A DNA stretch of 47,405 bases from a virus, in the IMG/VR virus record IMGVR_UViG_3300046455_000083, positions 1 to 47,405 of that record. One strand, given 5' to 3'. The translations under genes and the position numbers were made by a program. Of this stretch, positions 23,832 to 31,738 are shown piece by piece (position 1 is the first letter of the stretch; each line of letters starts with the position of its first letter). The notes beneath the pieces were generated by a model. It saw nothing but the letters and a program-made list of their open reading frames with translations, had not been told where the DNA came from and did not search any database.

Positions 23832-24378
23832 GGTAACGCCCAATATTCTAACGTACCAAGGTCGTTACTTCGATTTCCTTGACCCGCAAGTTAAGGACGT
23901 ATCTATCGTAGACATTGCTACAGCACTATCCCGTATCTGCCGCTTCACAGGCCACACATCCTGCTTCTACAGCGTAGCTCAACATAGCGTTACGGTATCT
24001 CGGATTGTCCCGCCAGAGTTCGCGCTACAAGGGTTGCTCCACGATGCAGCGGAGGCGTATCTAGGTGACGTATCTACGCCGCTTAAGCAGCTTATCCCGG
24101 AGTACAAGGTTATAGAACATCGAGTAGAGCGGGTTATCTGCCAGGCGTTCTATTTGCCGTTCCCGCTAGACCCTAGTATCAAGCAAGCGGACTTGCGCAT
24201 GCTGGTAACGGAGAAACGGGATTTGATGCCGCGACCTACCAAGATTGCGTTTTATACGGATAAGTGCGCATGGGGGCCGTTTGCTAGCGTTGAGCCGCTG
24301 GAGCAGAGCATAGAGCCTATGTCCGCGTCTAGGGCTAAGCGGGCGTTTCTGGATAGGTACGCGGAGTTGGTTAACTAA
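23812..24378 (+). CDS. HD-domain phosphohydrolase (YfbR/DatZ-like)
   Basis: I use the GTG at 23812 with GGAGG upstream (188 residues) rather than a TTG 30 bp earlier. Metal ligands are visible: FTGHTSCFYSVAQHSVTV (His), LLHDAAEAYLGD (HD), and a later Asp (KQADLRMLV). This family includes 5'-deoxynucleotidases such as YfbR and the dATP triphosphohydrolase DatZ of aminoadenine phages. It probably adjusts the dNTP pool for the adjacent polymerase. Confidence 0.88.
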   Translation: MNPANLKVTPNILTYQGRYFDFLDPQVKDVSIVDIATALSRICRFTGHTSCFYSVAQHSVTVSRIVPPEFALQGLLHDAAEAYLGDVSTPLKQLIPEYKVIEHRVERVICQAFYLPFPLDPSIKQADLRMLVTEKRDLMPRPTKIAFYTDKCAWGPFASVEPLEQSIEPMSASRAKRAFLDRYAELVN

Positions 24379-24387
24379 GGAGATTTA

Positions 24388-26805
24388 TTGAGCTATTGCG
24401 TTTGGGACGTGGAGACCACGATTAAAGCCTACATGAAGCGTAAGGCGTCTCCTTTTCTCCCAGAGAATTTCGTAGTTGCTTCAGGCTGGAAGCGTAAGGA
24501 TACCGCGTGCGTTGGCGAATATTTCGGACGCGGACCCAAGCCGTTTGACTGGTTCACAAAGCTTCTTAAAGATACTACGCTGCTAATCGGACAGAATATT
24601 AAGTTCGATTTGCTATACGCCCTCCGTGAGCCGCAGAACTTAGAAGCGTGGATGGAGTTCGTAGCGCGCGGTGGGAATGTTTGGGACGTACAGTTAGCTG
24701 AGTACTTGCTACGCGGTATGGAGCCTACAAGCCATATGCTAAGTATGGATGAAATGGTGCCCGCGTACGGTGGTAACGTCAAGATTGACGAGGTTAAAGC
24801 GCTGTGGGAGGCTGGCGTAGATACTCCCGATATTGATAAAGATTTGCTCATGCGCTACCTGTGTGGTGACGAGAGCGGACTAGGCGATATTGGGAACACT
24901 GAAAAGATTTTCGTAGGCCAGCTAGCCAAAGCGCGTAAGACGGGACAGGTTAAAAGTATTTGCCTCAATATGGGTAGCTTGCTTTGTACCGTCGAAATGG
25001 AACGGTGCGGTATGCACGTGGACAAAGCGCTAGGTCTGAAGCTAGCAGCCGAACTAAAGACCAAGCTAGACCAAATCACCACAGAGCTACGCCAGTATCT
25101 TCCGGCTGATCTACCCTTTGACTTCAATTGGTCTAACCGCTATCACCTTAGCCCGCTGATCTTTGGCGGTAAGGTCAAGTACTCACGCAGAACGCCTATC
25201 CTCAACGATGACGGCTCCCAAGCCTACACGCAGAAGGAAGAAAAGCACGTAGTCCTAAAGGAAGTTGCTAGCGTTAATGTAGTAGACGGCAAGCGCGAAG
25301 TTACATACAAGACTATGTTGGTAGAGGACTATAACCGCTTGCCGCACCAGCCGGAGGCACACCGTTTCCTATCCGGTAAGAACGCGGGCGAGTACAAGAC
25401 TAAGACTATCAAGTGTGACGACTTGACTAAGCCTAAGTCTGCCATGCGGGATTTCTTCTACGAGTTCCCTGGACACACTGAGCCTAAGCCAGAATGGGCT
25501 AGCAGCACGGAAGGGCTGTACTCAGTAGCGGAGGAAGTGATTACGCTGCTAGGTGTGCGGAATATCCCGTTCCTTAAGACGCTGGCACAAGTAGCCAAGC
25601 TCAATAAGGACTTGACCACGTATTACATCACGTTGGACGAGAAGACTGGCGAGTATAAGGGGATGCTAACCCTTGTCGGTATTGACAGCATTATCCACCA
25701 CGGACTAAACCACACCAGCACTGTAACGGCGCGGTTCTCCTCGTCTAATCCTAACCTGACTAACGTCAGTGGTGGCAGTGTGGACGCGGACACGGGAGAG
25801 GTAAAGGGTTCACAGATTAAGACTGTCTTCGTCTCCCGCTTTGGTCCTGACGGTCAAATCGTACAGTCAGACTTTTCCTCATTGGAGGTGTACGTACAGG
25901 CAAATCTAACGCTATGTAAGCAGCTTATCGCCGACTTGGTAGCGGGCCTAGATATGCATTGTGTACGTGTGTCACAGAAGGAAGGGATTACCTACGAGGA
26001 GGCATTGCTTAAGTGCAAAGGTAACGACACCACACCAGCTATCCCCGAATGGGAAAAGAAGCGCAAGGGGGCTAAGGAGTTTAGTTTCCAACGCGCGTAC
26101 GGTGCTGGTGCTACGAAAATCTCTGAGACTACGGGAATCCCGATTGAAGACGTTAAGGCACTGATCGAGGCGGAGGAACTGCGCTACCCGGAACTGACAA
26201 AGTACAACACAGATAAAGAGGCACGGATTAAGAAGTCCCGGAGACCCACACAGAACATACAGCCGCACCCGGAAGTTAAGGGGATTATGTGCCAGCTTGG
26301 CAAGGGCTACAGCGTTACGCCTGATAACAAAGTGTATAGCTACCGGGAGTCTCCCGCACCTGGCTGGCTGATTCGTCAAGGTGGCTTGCCGCAGTCTTTC
26401 AGCCCTACGGAAATTGCTAACTATGAAATTCAAGGCATGGGCGGGGAGTTTGCTAAGGCGGCTATGTGGCTGGCTATTCGCGCTTTCTATGCGCGTAAGA
26501 ACTTCGGTGGCTTAGCACTGCTAGTAAATATGGTGCATGACGCACTGTACAAGGATGCACATAAAACTGTGCTATTTGAGTCTAGCGCGTTGCTTCACGC
26601 TTGTATGCTGGCTGCGTCCGACTTTATGGAATGGTATTTCGGCTGGAAGATTGCAGTTCCCGTACCTAGCGTTACGGTACACGGTGACAACATGATGCAG
26701 GAAAAGAAGTTCGGAGAGGGGTTTAACGAGCTTGCTAACACGTTCCGCATTGATCTACGTAAGCAGTATATGAACGGCTACACGCCCTCTTTTCTCACAC
26801 ACTAA
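24388..26805 (+). CDS. Family A DNA polymerase with 3'-5' exonuclease
   Basis: TTG start behind AAGGAG; 805 residues. The exonuclease domain shows WDVETT (Asp7, Glu9), GQNIKFDLLY (Asp) and RYLCGDE (YxxxD). The polymerase domain shows motif A QSDFSSLEVYV (about residue 492), motif B KEFSFQRAYGAG (about 562-573) and motif C NMVHDALYKD (about 714-723). Motif C is HDA where HDE is usual, so the second acidic position (Glu883 in E. coli Pol I) is lost; the catalytic Asp718 remains. It is the replicase of the T7-type module. Confidence 0.95.
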   Translation: MSYCVWDVETTIKAYMKRKASPFLPENFVVASGWKRKDTACVGEYFGRGPKPFDWFTKLLKDTTLLIGQNIKFDLLYALREPQNLEAWMEFVARGGNVWDVQLAEYLLRGMEPTSHMLSMDEMVPAYGGNVKIDEVKALWEAGVDTPDIDKDLLMRYLCGDESGLGDIGNTEKIFVGQLAKARKTGQVKSICLNMGSLLCTVEMERCGMHVDKALGLKLAAELKTKLDQITTELRQYLPADLPFDFNWSNRYHLSPLIFGGKVKYSRRTPILNDDGSQAYTQKEEKHVVLKEVASVNVVDGKREVTYKTMLVEDYNRLPHQPEAHRFLSGKNAGEYKTKTIKCDDLTKPKSAMRDFFYEFPGHTEPKPEWASSTEGLYSVAEEVITLLGVRNIPFLKTLAQVAKLNKDLTTYYITLDEKTGEYKGMLTLVGIDSIIHHGLNHTSTVTARFSSSNPNLTNVSGGSVDADTGEVKGSQIKTVFVSRFGPDGQIVQSDFSSLEVYVQANLTLCKQLIADLVAGLDMHCVRVSQKEGITYEEALLKCKGNDTTPAIPEWEKKRKGAKEFSFQRAYGAGATKISETTGIPIEDVKALIEAEELRYPELTKYNTDKEARIKKSRRPTQNIQPHPEVKGIMCQLGKGYSVTPDNKVYSYRESPAPGWLIRQGGLPQSFSPTEIANYEIQGMGGEFAKAAMWLAIRAFYARKNFGGLALLVNMVHDALYKDAHKTVLFESSALLHACMLAASDFMEWYFGWKIAVPVPSVTVHGDNMMQEKKFGEGFNELANTFRIDLRKQYMNGYTPSFLTH

Positions 26806-26823
26806 TACTTAGGAATACTATAC

Positions 26824-27645
26824 ATGGCAGCATACGACCTTAAAGCAAAGATTGCAGCAGCGAAGGCCACTGGGCCTAACATGAGTGAAGCACAGCAGGG
26901 CGGGGGCGAATACACTCCTCCCGCTGCAGGTTTGGCCCGTGCGCGGCTTGTCGGTTACTTCGAAATGGGTACGCACGAAGAGGAGTACGAAGGCCAGAAG
27001 CGGGACCGCGCTAAGGTTGATCTGGTGTTTGAACTGAGCGGACCTAACCACGAGCCGCGCAAGACTGACAGCGGGGAACTTATCCCTATCCGCGTTACGG
27101 TGCAGGAGACGCTTAGCTTTAACGAGAAAGCTAACTTCTTTAAGTTGTTCGCTGCAATGAACTACGCGGGCAAAGCTACGCACATGGCGGAATTACTTGG
27201 TGAGGCGTTCGTAGTCGAAGTGTTCCATAAGAAGAGCAAGGACGGCAAGAAGGTCTACGCTAACCTTAAGGGGCCGAACGGCTATAACGTTAAGGGAACC
27301 ACTGTGCAAGACCCGCTTACGGGTAAGGCCGTGTTGCTGGAAGTCGCTCCCGCTATCACTGAGCTTAAGGCGTTTATCTGGGATATCGCTGATAAGGAAA
27401 TGTGGGACAGCATCCATATTCCCGGAGAGTGGGAAGCCCGCAAGGAAGGGGACAAGGTTGTATCTCCCGCACGCAGTAAGAACGTGATTCAGCAAAAGAT
27501 TATGAAGGCGCGTAACTGGGCAGCACACCCGCTGGCCGCTGTAGTGGCCTCTGGTGGCGTTGAGGCGGATTTGCCTGATGCAGAGACACCGGAGAGTGAC
27601 GGAGCCGCTGGAGAGGCCGGTAGCGATCCTCTCAACGGTATCTGA
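26824..27645 (+). CDS. Probable single-stranded DNA-binding protein
   Basis: 273 residues, ATG behind TTAGGAATAC. Central beta-rich domain (LARARLVGYFEMGTHEEEYE, AKVDLVFELSG, FVVEVFHKKS) and a low-complexity acidic C-terminal tail (DLPDAETPESDGAAGE), the general plan of phage SSBs such as T7 gp2.5. It lies between the polymerase and the 5'-3' exonuclease genes. The assignment relies on place, fold pattern and the tail, not on a diagnostic motif. Confidence 0.7.
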   Translation: MAAYDLKAKIAAAKATGPNMSEAQQGGGEYTPPAAGLARARLVGYFEMGTHEEEYEGQKRDRAKVDLVFELSGPNHEPRKTDSGELIPIRVTVQETLSFNEKANFFKLFAAMNYAGKATHMAELLGEAFVVEVFHKKSKDGKKVYANLKGPNGYNVKGTTVQDPLTGKAVLLEVAPAITELKAFIWDIADKEMWDSIHIPGEWEARKEGDKVVSPARSKNVIQQKIMKARNWAAHPLAAVVASGGVEADLPDAETPESDGAAGEAGSDPLNGI

Positions 27646-28580
27646 TGCTGGAATCACTGCGAGCAAAGATAGCCGCAGCCGCTGCAGATAATCCACAGTT
27701 TGGGCCGGGTACATTCCCGGCTGTTACGCCCGGTCTAGTGCTGCACCTGGACGGCGATTACATGGCGTACTACTGCGCCGGTAACGATGATTGCGAGCCA
27801 GGTAAAGCTAGGCGCAACGCTATGGACAGGGTAGAGCAGACACGGAGGCTTACAGGTTCCGAGTCCGTGACTGTCCATCTATCCTCCGCAGCCTGCACTA
27901 AAGCTAATCGCTATCTCATTGCAACGGTTAAGGCGTATCAGGGGCAACGTACCGGACGCAAGCCTAAGAACTGGGCGTATCTGCGGGACGTTCTGGAGCA
28001 TTACGAAGGGCCAAACTTCAAGCCTAAGCTGTGGATGACGCGGGAAGCTGATGATGGTATGGCGTACTGCGCTAATCAGGCACGTGTAGCTATCTCCACG
28101 CGGGATAAAGATATGCGTATGCTTCCGGGTTTGCATATTAATTGGATGACTTACGAGCTAACAGAAGTTAAGCCGGGAGAGTTTAATGTCATTGGTTCTG
28201 ATGGCTTACAGTATGGAAGAAAATGGTTTTATCTGCAGCTTCTCCAAGGAGACACCGCAGACAACATACCGGGCCTTCCTAAGTACTTCGGTAAGCAGTG
28301 TGGAGAAGCTACTGCCGCCAAAGCTCTTTCAGGTACTGCCGGAGAGGGCAGCGCCTACGATCTCGTACAAACGGCCTACGCGGACTTTTACGGTTCCCTC
28401 TGGCCGGATGCCCTAGCCGAACAAGCGGCCCTCCTGTGGCTTCGTACGGACGCACAGGCATCCATTGCGAACGTATCGGAAGCATTCCCGGACTGCCCAC
28501 ATATCAAGCGCGCATTAGAGCGGTTAGAGGCGCGCGTAACCAAGGGAATTAATGAACTCGCAGCCATACGGACGGGTTAA
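27645..28580 (+). CDS. 5'-3' exonuclease (T7 gp6 / flap nuclease family)
   Basis: 311 residues. Metal-binding motifs: VLHLDGDYMAYY (first Asp), MTREADDGMAYC (E..DD), STRDKDMRMLPG (DKD), LQGDTADNIPGLP (D..DN), then the helix-hairpin-helix-like GKQCGEATAAKAL. Such enzymes remove RNA primers and, in T7, degrade host DNA. The gene starts on the last base of the SSB stop. Confidence 0.94.
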   Translation: MLESLRAKIAAAAADNPQFGPGTFPAVTPGLVLHLDGDYMAYYCAGNDDCEPGKARRNAMDRVEQTRRLTGSESVTVHLSSAACTKANRYLIATVKAYQGQRTGRKPKNWAYLRDVLEHYEGPNFKPKLWMTREADDGMAYCANQARVAISTRDKDMRMLPGLHINWMTYELTEVKPGEFNVIGSDGLQYGRKWFYLQLLQGDTADNIPGLPKYFGKQCGEATAAKALSGTAGEGSAYDLVQTAYADFYGSLWPDALAEQAALLWLRTDAQASIANVSEAFPDCPHIKRALERLEARVTKGINELAAIRTG

Positions 28581-29340
28581 AGTACTCGTTCCAATTAGCG
28601 GAGGTAAGGACTCCCAAGCGTGTCTAGAGCTAGCTGGGGATATGTACGGCCCGGAGGAGATACGGGGCCTGTTCTGCGATACGCAGTTTGAGCACCCGAA
28701 GACATACGCCCACGTCCAGTGGATGCGGGAACACTACGGCATTCGTATAGACACCGTAACCGGCGGGTCCGTACTGGATAAGAGCAGGAAGTACAAACGG
28801 TTCCCGGGAGGCGGAGCTAGGCACTGTACCGACGAGTTAAAAATCCGCGAGACTCGAATCTATCTGAAGGCGCTAGCAGAGGAGCAAGGCGGTCTGGAGG
28901 TTTGGTACGGGATGCGCAGCGGGGAAAGCTCCGAGCGCTCTAAACGCTACGCGGGCAAAGTCTCCGAGGACTTGTACGAGCCGCATGAGGTTATGCCCTC
29001 CAAGTACCCGAAGTATCTAGGCCGTATGGGCGTCCGCTTCCGGCTACCCATTCTCGATTGGACGGAGGAGGAAGTCCTAGGGCTGCTGGCCGGGAAAGAG
29101 AACCCGCTGTACGCAGAGGGGTTCCCGCGTGTGGGGTGTTTCCCTTGCCTAGCGTCTGGAGACAAGTTCAAAGAGAAAGCATTCGCCTTTGACGACTTCG
29201 GGCGTAAGCAGTACGTAGACGTTCAGACGGTATCTATCGAGATTGGTAAAAGCGTCTGGACTTCTAAGGGTGGCCGTCAGCGTAATGAAGGCCCGCACCG
29301 CGAGGACGACGGCCCAGGCTGTGCGCTATGCGCAATATAG
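28552..29340 (+). CDS. PAPS-reductase/DndC-like ATP pyrophosphatase
   Basis: 262 residues with the PP-loop LVPISGGKDSQACLEL (residues 12-27), RHCTDELKIRE, and Cys pairs GCFPC and CALC near the C-terminus. PP-loop enzymes of this group activate a substrate by adenylation, in sulfate reduction (CysH), DNA phosphorothioation (DndC) or base/tRNA modification. Here it is embedded in the replication operon, overlapping the exonuclease by 29 bp, so a DNA- or nucleotide-modifying role is plausible; the reaction is not known. Confidence 0.88.
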   Translation: MNSQPYGRVKVLVPISGGKDSQACLELAGDMYGPEEIRGLFCDTQFEHPKTYAHVQWMREHYGIRIDTVTGGSVLDKSRKYKRFPGGGARHCTDELKIRETRIYLKALAEEQGGLEVWYGMRSGESSERSKRYAGKVSEDLYEPHEVMPSKYPKYLGRMGVRFRLPILDWTEEEVLGLLAGKENPLYAEGFPRVGCFPCLASGDKFKEKAFAFDDFGRKQYVDVQTVSIEIGKSVWTSKGGRQRNEGPHREDDGPGCALCAI

Positions 29341-29525
29341 ACCAATGGGTAGCTTGGCGGGCGTGGTTTCCAGTTAGTACGCTGGGCGGCCGCCTCGTTT
29401 GGCTACGGGCCGTAGAGCGCAAATGGAACCCGGATATTAACTCTTGGGGCTATGGCGGATACTCAGGATATGACGGGGGTTACGAGTACAGATTGCCACA
29501 CATAAACATTAAGGAGTCCGTCTGA
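29328..29525 (+). CDS. Small hypothetical protein (65 aa, Trp/Gly/Tyr-rich)
   Basis: ATG within the end of the PP-loop gene. Begins MRNIDQWVAWRAWFPVSTLG and has a Gly/Tyr-rich centre (WGYGGYSGYDGGYEY). Unknown function. Confidence 0.7.
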   Translation: MRNIDQWVAWRAWFPVSTLGGRLVWLRAVERKWNPDINSWGYGGYSGYDGGYEYRLPHINIKESV

Positions 29526-29917
29526 GCTTAGTAAAAATCAAACAGTCTGAGCTTCCCGAGCTTAGGGAGATTCAGGCTGAACAGCAGGGCGGGAAATGTC
29601 CGATTACAGGGTATCACCTTGGAGACGACAAAGTAGCCGACCACTGCCACAAAACAGGGATGCACAGAGGTACGCTCCCTAGCTGGGTTAATTCTAGACT
29701 TGGCAAGATTGAGAACGCAGCGCGTGCTATGGGTAAGCACCTTAGCGTACCCGAAACGCTGCGAGCATGCGCCACATACGTAGAGCAGTACGAACGCGAA
29801 CCTACGTACCTCCTGCACCACACGTATAAGACTCCCGACGAAAAGAAAGAAGCCGCACGGCTTAAACGTAACAAGGCCGCGCGTGCGAAGCGAGCCGCTA
29901 ATAAGGCCGCACAATGA
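29522..29917 (+). CDS. Recombination endonuclease VII (CTG start)
   Basis: The frame contains the complete endonuclease VII signature: GGKCPITGYHLGDDKVADHC, then HKTGMHRGTLPSWVN (His-Me finger). The only ATG (29660) lies after the catalytic DHCH, so translation must begin upstream, and no ATG, GTG or TTG exists there. CTG at 29522 fits: AAGGAG six bases upstream and overlap with the previous TGA as CTGA. That gives 131 residues with a Lys/Arg/Ala-rich tail. It would resolve branched replication intermediates before packaging. Confidence 0.87.
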   Translation: MSLVKIKQSELPELREIQAEQQGGKCPITGYHLGDDKVADHCHKTGMHRGTLPSWVNSRLGKIENAARAMGKHLSVPETLRACATYVEQYEREPTYLLHHTYKTPDEKKEAARLKRNKAARAKRAANKAAQ

Positions 29918-30705
29918 AGAAAACCTATCCTCGTATTCTTAGCATCGATATTGAGACTGCGCCCATTAGCGGCTACGTGTGGAGTCTTTGGCAGCAGAAC
30001 GTTTCATTGAATCAGATTAACGCGGAATGGGCAATCCTTAGCTACTGCGCTAAGTGGCTGGACTCGCCAGAGATTATCTACAAGGATAGCTCTAAGCGCC
30101 GTAACAAGCTTGATGATAAGCACCTCGTTAAAGGTCTGTGGAAGCTGCTAGACGATGCGGATATTATTATCGCCCACAACGGTAAGCGGTTTGATTCTAA
30201 GAAGATTCAAGCGCGTATGTTCCTGCACGGCTTTCCGCCTCCGTCCCCGTACAAGATTATCGATACGTTGATTGAGACTCGTAAGTGTTTCGCTATGACT
30301 AGCGCTAAGCTTGAGTATCTGACTGACAAAATGTGTACTACTAAGAAGGACAAGCACACAGACTTTCCTGGCTTTGAACTGTGGAAGGAATGTCTTGCCG
30401 GTAATCCGAAGGCTTGGGAGGCTATGAAGGCGTACAACATTCCTGACGTTATCGCTATGGAGGAGTACTACCTTATCCTCCGCCCGTGGATTACGGGACA
30501 CCCTAACGTTGCTAACTACACCCAAGTAGCTGCAGCGGGTCCGGTATGCCCGAACTGCGGTAGCACACACGTACAGCGTAAGGGGTTCCGTAGTACGCAA
30601 GTGGGACAGTATCCGCGTTATCACTGCCAGGGCTGCGGAGCATGGAGCCGTGGGCGCTTGCTGACTAACTCTAAAGACCAACGTAAGAACCTCCTTATCA
30701 ACTAG
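29914..30705 (+). CDS. DnaQ-like exonuclease (RNase H fold) with C-terminal zinc ribbon
   Basis: 263 residues. DEDD residues: ILSIDIETAP (DxE), IIAHNGKRFDSKKI (HNxxxFD), YNIPDVIAMEEYY (YxxxD). The C-terminal 50 residues form a zinc ribbon (CPNCGSTHVQRKGF and YHCQGCGAWSRGR), reminiscent of transposase-type zinc ribbons. Such exonucleases are frequent next to endonuclease VII in T7-like phages. Coupled ATGA start. Confidence 0.88.
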   Translation: MKKTYPRILSIDIETAPISGYVWSLWQQNVSLNQINAEWAILSYCAKWLDSPEIIYKDSSKRRNKLDDKHLVKGLWKLLDDADIIIAHNGKRFDSKKIQARMFLHGFPPPSPYKIIDTLIETRKCFAMTSAKLEYLTDKMCTTKKDKHTDFPGFELWKECLAGNPKAWEAMKAYNIPDVIAMEEYYLILRPWITGHPNVANYTQVAAAGPVCPNCGSTHVQRKGFRSTQVGQYPRYHCQGCGAWSRGRLLTNSKDQRKNLLIN

Positions 30706-30707
30706 AA

Positions 30708-30932
30708 ATGATAAAGCTCCTGATCCACGCTGCGGAGGAAGCAGCCGAATTTACCCAAGCTGCGATGAAGAAAGCCCGTGGTGACTGGGGCTTAAAGAAC
30801 CTGACAGACGAGGCCGCAGACATTGCGGCTTTTCCTATTGTGCTGCAGGAAAACGGATTGATTGACGCGGAGCGGTTTGCCGCTAGACGCGCTATGAAGA
30901 TTGCAAAATTTCGGAGGAAGTATGGTCGATAG
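30708..30932 (+). CDS. MazG-like nucleotide pyrophosphohydrolase (short)
   Basis: 74 residues with the MazG pattern EEAAEFTQAAMKKARGD (EExxE) and LTDEAADIAA (ExxD), enough to bind Mg and cleave nucleoside triphosphates to monophosphates as an all-alpha dimer. It adjoins a second pyrophosphohydrolase gene. Confidence 0.85.
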   Translation: MIKLLIHAAEEAAEFTQAAMKKARGDWGLKNLTDEAADIAAFPIVLQENGLIDAERFAARRAMKIAKFRRKYGR

Positions 30933-31422
30933 GCTTGAGTGCCCGGAATGCCTGGCTAGGGACGGAGAGCAGCATACTACCGGCTGCGAGAGTATGAAAC
31001 TATTCGTAAAGGAATACACGATTAGGAACGATCCTAGCCAGTACGTAAAGAATGGCGCATTCGAGACGAAAGGCGTGGCTATGATGGGCGGAGACTTGCA
31101 TCATCCAGCATCTACCGGAATGAAATTCGACGGAGGTAAGCCGCGTTTCTCTTTGCTGCGGTTTGGCTGCGCTAGTGCGTTGCGGGGTATCGCTAATGTG
31201 CTTACGTTTGGAGCTAAGAAATACTCTGCACATAGCTGGAAAGAAGTAGACGAAGGGATTGACCGCTATTGGTCCGCAATGGAACGCCACCTTAACGAGA
31301 TTGGTACGCACGGTATGGACTCACGAGACGAAGAATCAGGATTGCTACATATTGACCATGTAGGTTGTAACGTTATGTTTCTGGCGGAGCTTATCCGCAA
31401 GCAATACGGGATTACAGAATGA
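30922..31422 (+). CDS. DUF5664 dATP/dGTP diphosphohydrolase (MazZ-like)
   Basis: I choose ATG 30922 behind GGAGG; 166 residues. The N-terminus has a possible zinc knuckle (CPECLARDGEQHTTGC). The core fits DUF5664: KFDGGKPRFSLLRFG, LTFGAKKYSAHSW, DRYWSAMERHL, ESGLLHIDHVGCNVMFLAEL. Relatives include MazZ, which makes dGMP for aminoadenine synthesis, but the family also occurs in phages without that pathway, and no PurZ gene is present in the window. Confidence 0.85.
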   Translation: MVDRLECPECLARDGEQHTTGCESMKLFVKEYTIRNDPSQYVKNGAFETKGVAMMGGDLHHPASTGMKFDGGKPRFSLLRFGCASALRGIANVLTFGAKKYSAHSWKEVDEGIDRYWSAMERHLNEIGTHGMDSRDEESGLLHIDHVGCNVMFLAELIRKQYGITE

Positions 31423-31520
31423 CCTGGTCAAATCTTAAATACAGGCTGGTTATCACTTGCGTATATGTAGTAATTGTTATGGCCGTGCTTGCGTTTATGT
31501 ACTTGCTGGGCGGAACCTAA
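31419..31520 (+). CDS. Tiny membrane protein (33 aa)
   Basis: Coupled ATGA start. Nearly the whole protein is one membrane segment (LVITCVYVVIVMAVLAFMYL). Its stop abuts the next GTG start. Unknown role. Confidence 0.65.
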   Translation: MTWSNLKYRLVITCVYVVIVMAVLAFMYLLGGT

Positions 31521-31718
31521 GTGAGCGCCGTATCTAACGTTCTCACAGTAGGCGCGTACCGGGCATTCTATGACCTTATCGCTATTGCGCTGATGACAGG
31601 CAACACACGGAAAGCACGCGAGCGGGTCTACGAGGCTAGGGAATACCTGCCGCAGATTGAGTTACATAAGTTGGTACGGGAACTAGAGCGGGATTACCAC
31701 GAGTTTGCATACGCGTAG
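31521..31718 (+). CDS. Small hypothetical protein (65 aa)
   Basis: GTG start directly after the previous stop. Helical, charged: YRAFYDLIAIALMTGNTRKA, then ELHKLVRELERDYHEF. It precedes the RNA polymerase gene; unknown role. Confidence 0.7.
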   Translation: MSAVSNVLTVGAYRAFYDLIAIALMTGNTRKARERVYEAREYLPQIELHKLVRELERDYHEFAYA

Positions 31719-31738
31719 AATTTAACCACGGGGACTAC

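Noticed and set aside
30922-31422. Complete aminoadenine (Z-genome) pathway
   Set aside because: No PurZ homologue is present in any readable frame, and both the HD and DUF5664 families also occur in phages with normal DNA.
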